A DNA stretch of 15,067 bases from Sphingopyxis sp. (GCA_026125835.1 JAHCKJ010000025.1:1-15067), one strand, 5' to 3'; positions 1-7,129 are shown, numbered from the stretch's first letter. Made by a program: numbers and translations. Notes: generated by a model not told the origin, from the letters alone.

Positions 1-393
1 CAGCCCGATTTCGGGATCGGCCGCCGCCGCGGCGGCGTGGCCATCATCAAGCGCCATCGCGAGCGCCGACAGGGGAAGCGCGAGCGCGGCCAGCCCCGCC
101 CAGCGCCAACCGCTGTAGTCGCGCCCGACGCCGGGCAATCCCATCCGCAGCGCACTCCAGGCAGCGGCCAGGCCAAGCGCGACGATCAGCCAGAACGCGA
201 GCAACGGCAGCGGCGGCATCATGACGCCTTGGGCCAGATCGGGCCGTGGCCCCGCCAGCCACAGCAGCGCCGCGGCACCGGCGAACCAGCCGCCGATCAC
301 CCACAGCGTCCCGCGCGCCACCCGGCGCGGACGGACGGGACCCAGATCGCTTGCCAATTCCTCGATCAGATTGTCGATCGACGCCTTCGTCAT
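1..393 (-). CDS. nrsF: NrsF-type (DUF1109) anti-sigma factor, 3' end cut by window edge
   Basis: Integral membrane anti-sigma factor predicted to hold the adjacent ECF sigma factor at the inner membrane until a stress signal arrives. The reading frame is open from the ATG at 393 to the window edge, giving 131 residues; the family is usually about 210 residues with six membrane segments. The N-terminus (MTKASIDNLIEELASDLGPV) matches the usual cytoplasmic start of DUF1109 proteins. Hydrophobic segments are visible near residues 28-46, 62-79 and 91-108. No cysteine occurs in the visible part; the cysteines I recall as important for metal sensing in Caulobacter NrsF would lie in the missing half. 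The ATG follows the sigma factor stop after one base, so translation is probably coupled. It is the last visible gene of the buf operon. Confidence 0.85.
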   Translation of the reverse strand, partial: MTKASIDNLIEELASDLGPVRPRRVARGTLWVIGGWFAGAAALLWLAGPRPDLAQGVMMPPLPLLAFWLIVALGLAAAWSALRMGLPGVGRDYSGWRWAGLAALALPLSALAMALDDGHAAAAAADPEIGL

Positions 394-394
394 G

Positions 395-916
395 TCATTC
401 GCTTTTAACCAAATGTGCCAGCTTTTTCAGCCCGCGATGGATATTCACCTTCACCAGCGCCTCGCTCTGACCGCAAATGCGCGATGCTTCGGCGATCGAC
501 GCGCCTTCGATCTTGACCAGCGTGATCGCCTGCGCCTGTCCTGCGGGAAGCTGGGCCAACATGCGGTCGAGGCTGAGGCGGGCGTGGACGAGCTCGTCCT
601 CCGCCCCGACCGCCGCGTCGCCCTCGCCGAGCTCGACCTCGTCGCGCTGGCGGCGCAACAGGTCGATCCAGCGATAGCGCGCGATCGCCGCCAGCCAGGG
701 CAGGAATGGCCGGCCATTGTCCCATGTCGCGAGCTTGCGGTGCATCGACACCAACGTCTCCTGCACCAGATCGCCGATCTGGTGCGGCGCGATGCGGCGC
801 GCGAAATAACGGGTCAGCCAGCGGCCGCAATCGCCGAGCAAGGCGCGGTAGGCGGCGCGGTCGCCGCGCTGCGACGCCGCCATCAATCGCGCCAGCGAAG
901 GCTCGTCGATGCTCAT
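395..916 (-). CDS. sigF: ECF RNA polymerase sigma factor, SigF type
   Basis: A 173-residue extracytoplasmic-function sigma factor that would direct RNA polymerase to stress promoters. Sigma region 2 spans about residues 8-92 (with DLVQETLVSMHRKLATW and FLPWLAAIARYRWIDLLRR). Sigma region 4 spans about 112-170, with a helix-turn-helix at 138-165 (IEGASIAEASRICGQSEALV). The frame stays open upstream to 1021, but the ATG at 916 is chosen because it overlaps the bufD stop by four bases (ATGA) and matches the usual family N-terminus. It sits between bufD and nrsF, the arrangement I recall from the Caulobacter sigF locus. Probable targets are the two GTAACC-N16-CGAA sites in this operon, which would make it autoregulatory. 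The SigF assignment is inference from gene context and promoter motif; membership of the ECF family is clear. Confidence 0.9.
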   Translation of the reverse strand: MSIDEPSLARLMAASQRGDRAAYRALLGDCGRWLTRYFARRIAPHQIGDLVQETLVSMHRKLATWDNGRPFLPWLAAIARYRWIDLLRRQRDEVELGEGDAAVGAEDELVHARLSLDRMLAQLPAGQAQAITLVKIEGASIAEASRICGQSEALVKVNIHRGLKKLAHLVKSE

Positions 917-1371
917 CTGCGGCGCAGCGTAGCACCGATGCGATCGAGCGCGAACAGCCCTCCGCCGCGCACGATCAGGATCGCCGCCATCGCCGCCCAC
1001 AGCGAATGCACCGGCCACCACGCGTCGGGGAACACGAAAATCTGGATCACCAGCGTCATCACCAGCAATGCGGCGGCCGACAATCGCGTCGCAAGGCCAA
1101 GCAGTAACAGGAGCGGGAACAGGTGCTCGGCATAGGTGGTCAGCGGCACCGCGATAACGGGATCGAGCGGCAGGCCCGAAAATTCGGACGCGAACAGGTC
1201 ATATTGGATCGGGTCGATTTGCAGAATGCTGCCCTCAACAACCTTGGTCTGGCCGGAGCGCCAGAACACGCCGGCGAGCGCCACACGCAGCAGCAGGAGC
1301 GCAATCGCCTCGGCTATAGGGCCGGCCGCCATGGCCACCCCGCGATCATAAAGTGCAACGATCCGCTTCAT
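913..1371 (-). CDS. bufD: DoxX-family membrane protein of the bufferin operon (BufD-like)
   Basis: A 152-residue inner-membrane protein of the DoxX family. Hydrophobic helices are visible at about residues 18-37, 80-95, 97-114 and 121-138. The segment RVALAGVFWRSGQTKV after the first helix is typical of DoxX proteins. The ATG at 1371 lies three bases past the bufC stop, and the TGA overlaps the sigma factor start by four bases, so it is embedded in the operon. DoxX proteins often accompany DUF2282/DUF692/DUF2063 genes and are called BufD there; their biochemical job is not established, and a link to electron transfer or metal homeostasis is only a guess. A second SigF-like promoter inside bufC would also drive this gene. 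Confidence 0.85.
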   Translation of the reverse strand: MKRIVALYDRGVAMAAGPIAEAIALLLLRVALAGVFWRSGQTKVVEGSILQIDPIQYDLFASEFSGLPLDPVIAVPLTTYAEHLFPLLLLLGLATRLSAAALLVMTLVIQIFVFPDAWWPVHSLWAAMAAILIVRGGGLFALDRIGATLRRR

Positions 1372-1374
1372 CTT

Positions 1375-2073
1375 TCAAACCCTCTCGAACGCGCCGGCAG
1401 CAACAAGCGCCGCGACGGCGCCGCCACCACCACTGGGATGCCGTTCGGCGAGATGCGCGATGAGGTTACTTAGCGGCGCCCTTTCGGTCGCCATGGCGAG
1501 CGCCGCGACGTCGGCACCATCGACTGCCGCCAGTCGCACGTCGGCATCGGGCCGGGTAACAAGCAGCGCCCGGACGCCGCGCGCAAAGCCGGAATCGACA
1601 AGCGGTGCGGCGGCACTGGACAACGTGACGACACGGACGGCCGGGTGACAGCGCACGACGCGGGCCAGCAACGCTGCCTCGTCCAACGCGGCCAGATTGG
1701 CAAGCGCCAGCGCGGGAGCATCGGCGGCGTGATAGCTTTCCAGCCACGCCCATTCGACGCGCGCCAGGTCCGCAGCGAGCGGGTCGCCCAACCAGTCCGG
1801 AAAGGCTGCGCCAATCTTCGCCACCGACCGGCCCTGCGCGCCGCCGCCGTCAAGGAAGGCGCGCGAGACGCGGTTGAACTCACCGTCGCCCAGATAGTCG
1901 CGGGTGCGTGGAAAACTGTGTTCGAGCGCGACGAGCCGCGCATGCGATATCGTGTTGGCGTGAACACGCAGACCGCGCAGCACGGCGGTGCGTTCGCCCG
2001 CAAACAGATGGGCGGGCAAATGCCCGGGTCCGCGCAGCAACGTCGCCGCAATGGCCGCCTGCCCTTCACGCAT
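1375..2073 (-). CDS. bufC: DUF2063-family MNIO partner protein (BufC-like)
   Basis: A 232-residue protein of the DUF2063 family, the usual partner of DUF692/MNIO enzymes. It is thought to bring the peptide substrate to the enzyme. The N-terminal helical domain (about residues 1-90) contains the family features AVLRGLRVHANTIS, ALEHSFPRTRDYLG and FPDWLGD. The C-terminal half has the ADLARVEWAWLESYHAAD segment followed by a beta-rich region. The ATG at 2073 overlaps the bufB stop by eight bases; a GTG at 2085 in the same frame is possible but would add four residues with no support. The last fifth of the gene carries an exact GTAACC-N16-CGAA match on the coding strand, with the rare-looking codons CTA and AGT around it. 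Confidence 0.85.
   Translation of the reverse strand: MREGQAAIAATLLRGPGHLPAHLFAGERTAVLRGLRVHANTISHARLVALEHSFPRTRDYLGDGEFNRVSRAFLDGGGAQGRSVAKIGAAFPDWLGDPLAADLARVEWAWLESYHAADAPALALANLAALDEAALLARVVRCHPAVRVVTLSSAAAPLVDSGFARGVRALLVTRPDADVRLAAVDGADVAALAMATERAPLSNLIAHLAERHPSGGGGAVAALVAAGAFERV
1444..1469 (-). promoter_or_regulatory. Putative internal SigF promoter inside bufC
   Basis: On the minus strand GTAACC (1469-1464) is followed by exactly 16 bases and then CGAA (1447-1444). This is the same motif and spacing as the site upstream of bufA. Transcription would start near 1437 and give a leader of about 65 bases before bufD. It would add extra bufD-sigF-nrsF transcript. It lies in coding sequence, so function is inference from an exact motif match. 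Confidence 0.55.
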
Positions 2074-2932
2074 CGACCGGCTCACCGACCAGCAGCGCGT
2101 CGGCCTTGGCCGCCTCGCCCATCAACGTCGCATAGTCCGGAACATCGCTGTCCCATTCAACGAGCACCGGTTTCGGCCTGGCGCGGCGCAAAAATACCGC
2201 GAGCAAATCCCAGCAGCTGTCGCGCACCGCCGACCCATGATCGTCGATCGCGATCGTACCGCCCATATCGTCGTCCTTGCGGCTGTGTCCCGCAACATGC
2301 ACCTCACCGACCAGCGCCGGATCGACCGCGTCGAGCCACACGGCGGGATCGAGGCCGAGATTGAACGCGGACACCTCGACATTGTTGATATCGAGCAGCA
2401 AGCCGCAACCCGCCCGGCGGCAAAGTTCGTGGAGGAAATCAACCTCGTCCCAATCGTCACCGGCATAGGCCAGGTAGCGCGACGGGTTTTCGATCAGCAT
2501 CGGCCTGCGCAAACGGTCCTGCACGTGCCCGACCTGGGTCACGAAATGATCGAGCGCGACGTGATTGTAGGGGACGGGCAGCAGGTCGGGAAATTTGTCG
2601 TCCGGCCCGTTGCTCCAACTGAGGTGATCCGAAACCATCGCCGGTTCATAACGTTCGCACAGGGCGGCCAGCGCCGCCAGTTCATCGCCATCGACGCCGC
2701 TGGCCGATCCCAACGACAGCCCGACCGAATGGAAGCTGAGCGGCACATGCACCGCAATGGCGGTCAGCCAGCGATGCGGAGGCCCGCCCGCGCCGAAGTA
2801 ATTTTGCGGATGTACTTCGGCCCAGGCGGGCGGGGCACCCCGCTCCGCCGCCGCCATCACGTCGGCATAATGTTCGGGCTTCAGCCCGATACCGGCGCGT
2901 TGCGGCAAGTTACGGAGCGGGCGGGGGGACAT
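2066..2932 (-). CDS. bufB: DUF692 multinuclear non-heme iron oxidative enzyme (BufB-like)
   Basis: A 288-residue DUF692/MNIO protein, a TIM-barrel enzyme with a two- or three-iron centre that oxidatively modifies cysteines of a peptide substrate, here predicted to be BufA. Family signatures run in order: GIGLKPEHY (14-22), EVHPQNYF (39-46), the His62/His68 strand ending in SLG, SDHLSW (101-106), YN (122-123), ENPSRYL (148-154), DINNVEVSAFN (181-191), GEVHVAGHS (209-217), DDHG (230-233) and VEWDSDVP (258-265). These contain the His, Glu, Asp and Asn residues used as metal ligands in relatives such as MbnB and TglH; all appear intact. The ATG at 2932 follows the bufA stop by six bases, and the end overlaps bufC. 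Length is normal for the family. Confidence 0.92.
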   Translation of the reverse strand: MSPRPLRNLPQRAGIGLKPEHYADVMAAAERGAPPAWAEVHPQNYFGAGGPPHRWLTAIAVHVPLSFHSVGLSLGSASGVDGDELAALAALCERYEPAMVSDHLSWSNGPDDKFPDLLPVPYNHVALDHFVTQVGHVQDRLRRPMLIENPSRYLAYAGDDWDEVDFLHELCRRAGCGLLLDINNVEVSAFNLGLDPAVWLDAVDPALVGEVHVAGHSRKDDDMGGTIAIDDHGSAVRDSCWDLLAVFLRRARPKPVLVEWDSDVPDYATLMGEAAKADALLVGEPVDA

Positions 2933-2938
2933 GGAAGG

Positions 2939-3232
2939 TCAGCCTTTTTTCGGAACCGGCTTGGCATTGCCTTTGCGTGCGGCCAGCGACCCGCCCATTT
3001 TTTCGCAGCTGCCCTTGGCGACATATTTCCAGGCATTGCCCTGGTAATCGACCGTCGAGGTGCCGGCGCAGCTGGTGCCCGGGCCAGCCGCGCAGTCGTT
3101 CTTGCCCTTCAGTGACACACCGTAGCAGCGCTCTTTGGCACCGTCGGCGGCAACCGCGGGTGCGGCGACGGCACCGGCGGCCATGGCCAGAACCGCCGAG
3201 GCGGCGAGCGACAGTTTCAGACTATTCGACAT
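2939..3232 (-). CDS. bufA: Bufferin-1 precursor, DUF2282 periplasmic cysteine peptide (BufA1-like)
   Basis: A 97-residue exported precursor. Residues 1-28 form a signal peptide with a Lys-containing start, an Ala/Leu-rich core and a likely AVA/AD cleavage after residue 28. The mature part has four cysteines (36, 47, 55, 76) in the DUF2282 pattern: RCYGVSLKGKNDC, GTSC, AGTSTVDYQGNAWKYV and GSC. As I recall, in bufferins the central cysteines are converted to thiooxazole groups by BufB and BufC and the product binds copper in the periplasm. The tail (residues 82-97) is basic and disordered. The ATG at 3232 has a strong AGGGAG site eight bases upstream. The frame is open to 3304, but the upstream residues would destroy the signal peptide. 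It is the first gene of the operon. Confidence 0.93.
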   Translation of the reverse strand: MSNSLKLSLAASAVLAMAAGAVAAPAVAADGAKERCYGVSLKGKNDCAAGPGTSCAGTSTVDYQGNAWKYVAKGSCEKMGGSLAARKGNAKPVPKKG

Positions 3233-3240
3233 AATGGATA

Positions 3241-3246
3241 CTCCCT
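3241..3246 (-). promoter_or_regulatory. Ribosome binding site of bufA
   Basis: AGGGAG on the minus strand, eight bases before the ATG at 3232. It fixes the bufA start at the residue that begins a proper signal peptide rather than at the open upstream frame. Confidence 0.8.
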
Positions 3247-3285
3247 TTGAAAACGGACGATGCGGGGGATGGCATCGACAGGAGT

Positions 3286-3311
3286 TTCGGTGGGGGGTGG
3301 CCAAAGGTTAC
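3286..3311 (-). promoter_or_regulatory. Putative SigF promoter of the buf operon
   Basis: On the minus strand GTAACC (3311-3306) is followed by exactly 16 bases and CGAA (3289-3286). From memory this is the consensus reported for SigF promoters in Caulobacter crescentus. It leaves 53 bases between CGAA and the bufA ATG, consistent with a leader of about 45 bases. It lies in the 163-base divergent gap between bufA and the Gre-like gene. Confidence 0.8.
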
Positions 3312-3395
3312 GCTTCACTTGGCTGGTCGCGCCATTTTGTCGCCACCTTCGGCGCGCAGGGACAGCTTTTGCGATGACGACCGGAAAGCCCGACC

Positions 3396-3872
3396 ATGAG
3401 CGTAGCCTTTCGCCGCGAAAGCGACGACGAGCATAAGGAGCCCGAGTTCGAACTGCCGATCGCGGTCGGCCCGAACCGGGTGACCCCGCGCGGATTGCGC
3501 CTGCTTGCCGAACAGGTCGGGCGGCTTGAAGCCGAACTTGCCCAAACCACCGAAGGGGAAGCGCGGAAAAAACTGCAGCGGCGCCTGCGCTATTTCCACA
3601 CCCGCCAAGCGACCGCCGAGGTCAAGGAACCGCCCGCGGACGGCAGCGTTGGCATCGGCAGCCGCGTGACCTATCGCCTCAACAACGCCGAAAAGACGAT
3701 CACTATCGTCGGCGGCGACGAGGCCGATCCGGCAATGGGGTGGGTCGCCTTTTCCGCCCCGCTGGCCCGCGCGCTGATGGGAGCGGAGGTCGGCGAAAGC
3801 GTCGAATATCAGGACCGCGAGGATGCGATCGCGATCCTCGCGGTCGAAACCGATCCGGAGACGCAGGCATGA
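3396..3872 (+). CDS. GreA/GreB-family factor with a shortened coiled coil
   Basis: A 158-residue protein of the Gre family, which binds the secondary channel of RNA polymerase. An acidic, low-complexity start (1-25) precedes a short helical hairpin (about 31-75, VTPRGLRLLAEQ to RRLRYFHTR). The C-terminal FKBP-like domain (78-152) carries the family signature SAPLARALMGAEVGE (120-134). The hairpin is about 20 residues shorter than in GreB, and the tip motif (GDxSENADY) whose acidic residues stimulate RNA cleavage is absent. This resembles Rnk-like proteins more than true cleavage factors, so it may compete for the channel instead of rescuing stalled polymerase; that is inference. The ATG at 3396 has a GGAAAG site upstream. 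The end overlaps the next gene by four bases. Confidence 0.85.
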   Translation: MSVAFRRESDDEHKEPEFELPIAVGPNRVTPRGLRLLAEQVGRLEAELAQTTEGEARKKLQRRLRYFHTRQATAEVKEPPADGSVGIGSRVTYRLNNAEKTITIVGGDEADPAMGWVAFSAPLARALMGAEVGESVEYQDREDAIAILAVETDPETQA

Positions 3873-4048
3873 AAGACAAGTTCGAACGCCACAAACAGCC
3901 TTGGACACCGGCGGAGATCGACAAGCTGCACACGCTCGCCAAAAAGGGCATGGCGCTGAAAGCCATCGCCAAGGCGCTGACCCGCAGCGAGGAATCGGTA
4001 AAGACCCGCGCCAAGGCCGACGGCCTGTCGATCGCAAAGCTGCACTGA
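3869..4048 (+). CDS. Small SANT/Myb-like helix-turn-helix protein
   Basis: A 59-residue basic protein. Its ATG overlaps the TGA of the Gre-like gene (ATGA) and has GGAG eight bases upstream. Residues 10-50 (PWTPAEIDKLHTLAKKGMAL, then KAIAKALTRSEESVKTRA) look like a SANT/Myb-type three-helix DNA-binding fold: a Trp near the start of helix 1 and a helix-turn-helix in which SEESVKTRA would be the recognition helix. Similar small proteins are common in alphaproteobacteria, but I know of no defined target. The overlap with the Gre-like gene suggests a shared role in transcription, which is inference. Confidence 0.75.
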   Translation: MKDKFERHKQPWTPAEIDKLHTLAKKGMALKAIAKALTRSEESVKTRAKADGLSIAKLH

Positions 4049-4054
4049 GCCGCG

Positions 4055-5233
4055 ATGTCCGCAACCGAATTTGACGCCATCGTGCTGGGTGCCGGCGCGG
4101 CCGGGCTGATGTGCGCCGCGGTCGCCGGGCAGCGCGGGCGGCGTGTGTTGTTGCTCGACCATGCCGATCAGGTGGGCAAGAAGATTCTGATCTCGGGCGG
4201 CGGGCGCTGCAATTTCACCAATGTGAACACCGCCCCCGACCGCTTCCTGTCGGCGAACCCGCACTTCGCCAAATCGGCGCTCGCGCGCTATACCCCTGCA
4301 GACTTCATCGCGCTCGTCGAGCGTCATGGCATCGCCTATCATGAAAAGACGCTGGGCCAGCTGTTCTGCGACGGGTCGGCAAAGCAGATCGTCGCCATGC
4401 TGCTGGACGAGTGCGCGAAAAGCGAGGTCGATGTGCGCACCGGCCAGCCGATCCGCGACGTCACCCACGCCGGCGCGACATTCGCCGTCCGGTTCGGCGA
4501 TGCCCGGTTCACCGCCCCGGCGCTGGTGATCGCGACGGGCGGTCCGTCGATTCCCAAGATGGGCGCGACCGGCTTTGCCTACGACCTCGCCCGCCAGTTC
4601 GGCCTCAAGGTCGTCGAGCCGCGCCCCGCGCTGGTCCCGCTGACGCTGGGCGGCGACGATGTGCTGTTTCGCGAGCTTTCGGGCATCGCCGCGCCGGTCG
4701 AGGCGCGCGCGGGGAAGGCCGCCTTCCGCGAAGCGGCCCTCTTCACGCACAAAGGGCTATCCGGCCCGGCGATCCTGCAAGTCAGCAGCTATTGGCGCCA
4801 CGGCGAGCCGGTGACGATCGACTTTTTGCCCGACACACCGCAGGGCTGGCTGCTCGACGCCAAACGCACCCGCCCGCGCGCTACGATGCGCGCCGCGCTC
4901 GGCACAATGCTCCCCGACCGCCTTGCTGAAACGCTCGCCGAGCGCCTGGCGCTCCCCGGCGAACTCGCGGCGCAGACCGACCGCAAACTGGCCGACGCCG
5001 AATCGCGTCTCGCCCGCTGGATTTTCCATCCGAACGGCACCGAGGGCTTTGCCAAAGCCGAGGTTACCGTGGGCGGAATCTCGACCGCGGGCCTGTCATC
5101 GCAAACAATGGTGGCCAAAACCGTTCCGAACCTCTATGCGATCGGCGAGGCCGTAGATGTCACAGGGTGGTTAGGCGGCTATAATTTTCAATGGGCCTGG
5201 GCAAGCGGACACGCTGCCGGACAGGTGATTTAA
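4055..5233 (+). CDS. HI0933/YhiN-family FAD-dependent oxidoreductase
   Basis: A 392-residue flavoprotein of the HI0933 (YhiN, 'aminoacetone oxidase') family, which is widespread but of unsettled function. An N-terminal dinucleotide-binding fold is shown by VLGAGAAGL (10-18) and the acidic Asp35 ending strand 2. The family-specific GKKILISGGGRCNFTN block lies at 41-56. Further family features are VIATGGPSIPKMGATG in the middle, FTHKGLSGPAIL, and the FAD-binding C-terminus with AEVTVGGIS and YAIGEAVDVTGWLGGYNFQWAWASG. Length and motifs are complete. The ATG at 4055 lies six bases after the SANT-like gene, so co-transcription is likely. The substrate is unknown to me. Confidence 0.92.
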   Translation: MSATEFDAIVLGAGAAGLMCAAVAGQRGRRVLLLDHADQVGKKILISGGGRCNFTNVNTAPDRFLSANPHFAKSALARYTPADFIALVERHGIAYHEKTLGQLFCDGSAKQIVAMLLDECAKSEVDVRTGQPIRDVTHAGATFAVRFGDARFTAPALVIATGGPSIPKMGATGFAYDLARQFGLKVVEPRPALVPLTLGGDDVLFRELSGIAAPVEARAGKAAFREAALFTHKGLSGPAILQVSSYWRHGEPVTIDFLPDTPQGWLLDAKRTRPRATMRAALGTMLPDRLAETLAERLALPGELAAQTDRKLADAESRLARWIFHPNGTEGFAKAEVTVGGISTAGLSSQTMVAKTVPNLYAIGEAVDVTGWLGGYNFQWAWASGHAAGQVI

Positions 5234-5260
5234 GCCCATTGAGCCCCTTTCTACTGGCCC

Positions 5261-5277
5261 GCCACCGCACCGGTGGC
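5261..5277. other. Hairpin upstream of the RNA helicase gene
   Basis: GCCACCG, loop cac, CGGTGGC: a perfect seven-base stem between the flavoprotein stop and the helicase ATG. No T-run follows on either strand, so it is not a typical intrinsic terminator. It could be a leader structure or an attenuator for the helicase. Confidence 0.4.
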
Positions 5278-5299
5278 CGCCTATGCTATTGAGATAACA

Positions 5300-7129
5300 A
5301 TGACTTTCGAAAATCTTTCGCCCGTCCTTTCGGACGCCCTCGTCGCGCGCGGCTATGAAGCGCTGACCCCCGTCCAGACGCACGTCACCGAATCCGAAGC
5401 GAAGGGCCGCGACCTGCTCGTCTCGGCGCAGACCGGGTCGGGCAAGACTGTCGCCTTCGGCCTCGCGATGGCCGACGAGCTGGTCGAGGATGGCCGCCTG
5501 CCCTTCGCGACCTCGCCGCTCGCACTGATCATCGCGCCGACGCGCGAACTCGCGATGCAGGTCAGCCGCGAGCTCGGCTGGCTGTACGGCAAGGCCGGCG
5601 CGCGCATCGCGACCTGCGTCGGCGGCATGGACGCCAGCAAGGAACGCCGCGCGCTGGGTCAAGGCGTGCAGATCGTCGTCGGCACCCCCGGGCGCCTACG
5701 CGACCATCTGGAGCGCGGTGCGCTCGACCTCACCGTGCTCCGTGTCGCGGTGCTCGACGAAGCCGACGAGATGCTCGACATGGGATTTCGCGACGACCTC
5801 GAGGAAATTCTCGACGCCACCCCCGAAACGCGCCGCACTCTGCTCTTTTCTGCGACGCTGCCCAAACCGATCGTCCAGCTCGCCAAGCGCTATCAGCGCG
5901 ATGCGCTGCGCATCTCGACCGTCGGCGAAGATCGCGGCCATGGCGACATCGCCTATCAGGCGGTGACCGTCGCCCCGGCCGACATCGAGGGCGCGGTGAT
6001 CAACCTGCTCCGCCTCCACGAAGCCGAAACCGCGATGCTGTTCTGCGCGACGCGCGACAATGTCCGCCGCCTGCACGCCAGCCTGGTCGAACGCGGCTTC
6101 GCCGCCGTCGCCCTGTCGGGCGAGCATAGCCAGAACGAGCGCAACCACGCCTTGCAGGCGCTCCGCGATCGCCGCGCACGCGTCTGCGTAGCGACTGACG
6201 TTGCAGCGCGCGGCATCGATTTGCCGACGCTCAGCCTGGTCATCCACGTCGAAATCCCGCGCGATGCCGAAGCGCTCCAGCACCGTTCGGGCCGCACCGG
6301 CCGCGCGGGCAAAAAAGGGACGGCGGTCATCATCGTCCCCTATCCGCGACGTCGCCGCGTCGACGGCATGCTGCGCGGCGCGCGGATCGAGGCCGAATGG
6401 ATGGACGCGCCGACCGCCGCCGACGTGCGCGCGCGCGACCAGGAACGGTTGATGGAAAAGCTGCTCACACCGCAGGAGCATGAACCCGAGGATATCGAAC
6501 TCGCGCAGCGGTTGATGGCCGAGCGCAGCGCAGAAGACATCGCCGCATCGCTGGTCCGCTCGCATCGCGCGCTGATGCCGCCGCCCGAGGATCTGATCGA
6601 CAACGGCCCGCGCGGTCGCGATCGTCCCGAGCGCGGGGAACGCTCCGAGCGCTTGGAGCGTGGCAGCTCCGACCGTCGCGAAGGGTTCGAGGACAGCGTC
6701 TGGTTTCGCCTGAACATCGGTCGCCATCAAAACGCCGACCCGCGCTGGATCCTGCCTTTGCTCTGCCGCCGCGGGCATGTGAGCAAGAACGAAATCGGCG
6801 CGATCCGCATAGGCCCGAAGGACACGATGTTCAACATCCCGCGTGCGATCGCCGACCGCTTTGCCGAGGCGGTGGTGCGCACCGCGAATCAGGATGGCGA
6901 GGACGACAGCGGCGTGTCGATCACCCCCGCCCCCGACGGCCCGACCTATCCGCCGCGCCGCGACAAGAGCGGCCGTTCGGGCGAGCGTGTGCCGCGCGCG
7001 ACGCTGGGCCGCGGCCCCGGCGGCGACCGTGCAGGGCCGCGCGGGCCGCGCACCCCGGGCGGTCCGGGCGGTAACGATCGCTACAAGCCCAAACCCTACG
7101 GCCAGCGCAGCCCGCGTCGGCCAAAGTAG
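5300..7129 (+). CDS. DEAD-box ATP-dependent RNA helicase with DbpA-type RNA-binding domain
   Basis: A 609-residue RNA helicase of the DeaD/CsdA/DbpA kind, which remodels RNA structure in ribosome assembly or RNA decay. The Q motif is around residues 19-26 (YEALTPVQ), motif I is AQTGSGKT (43-50), then PTRELA, GTPGR, DEAD within LDEADEMLDMGF, SAT, ARGID and HRSGRTGRAG. A DbpA-like RNA-binding domain follows at about 466-520 (VWFRLNIGR to FNIPRAIADRF). The last 85 residues are rich in Arg, Gly and Pro and probably disordered. The ATG at 5300 starts MTFENLSPVL, the usual family start; an in-frame ATG at 5273 would add nine residues. It has 66 bases of leader after the flavoprotein gene, so it may have its own promoter. 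Confidence 0.95.
   Translation: MTFENLSPVLSDALVARGYEALTPVQTHVTESEAKGRDLLVSAQTGSGKTVAFGLAMADELVEDGRLPFATSPLALIIAPTRELAMQVSRELGWLYGKAGARIATCVGGMDASKERRALGQGVQIVVGTPGRLRDHLERGALDLTVLRVAVLDEADEMLDMGFRDDLEEILDATPETRRTLLFSATLPKPIVQLAKRYQRDALRISTVGEDRGHGDIAYQAVTVAPADIEGAVINLLRLHEAETAMLFCATRDNVRRLHASLVERGFAAVALSGEHSQNERNHALQALRDRRARVCVATDVAARGIDLPTLSLVIHVEIPRDAEALQHRSGRTGRAGKKGTAVIIVPYPRRRRVDGMLRGARIEAEWMDAPTAADVRARDQERLMEKLLTPQEHEPEDIELAQRLMAERSAEDIAASLVRSHRALMPPPEDLIDNGPRGRDRPERGERSERLERGSSDRREGFEDSVWFRLNIGRHQNADPRWILPLLCRRGHVSKNEIGAIRIGPKDTMFNIPRAIADRFAEAVVRTANQDGEDDSGVSITPAPDGPTYPPRRDKSGRSGERVPRATLGRGPGGDRAGPRGPRTPGGPGGNDRYKPKPYGQRSPRRPK

Noticed and set aside
917..1021. Upstream extension of the sigma factor to a 208-residue protein
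   Set aside because: The added residues would lie inside bufD in another frame and do not resemble the sigma family; the ATGA overlap at 913-916 fits better.
221..1135. Long plus-strand frame opposite nrsF, sigF and bufD
   Set aside because: It is an antisense shadow of GC-rich genes with no family resemblance; the minus-strand proteins are clearly recognisable.
5062..5067. GGTTAC (minus-strand GTAACC) inside the flavoprotein gene as a SigF site
   Set aside because: No CGAA occurs 16 bases downstream on the minus strand, and the orientation fits no gene start.
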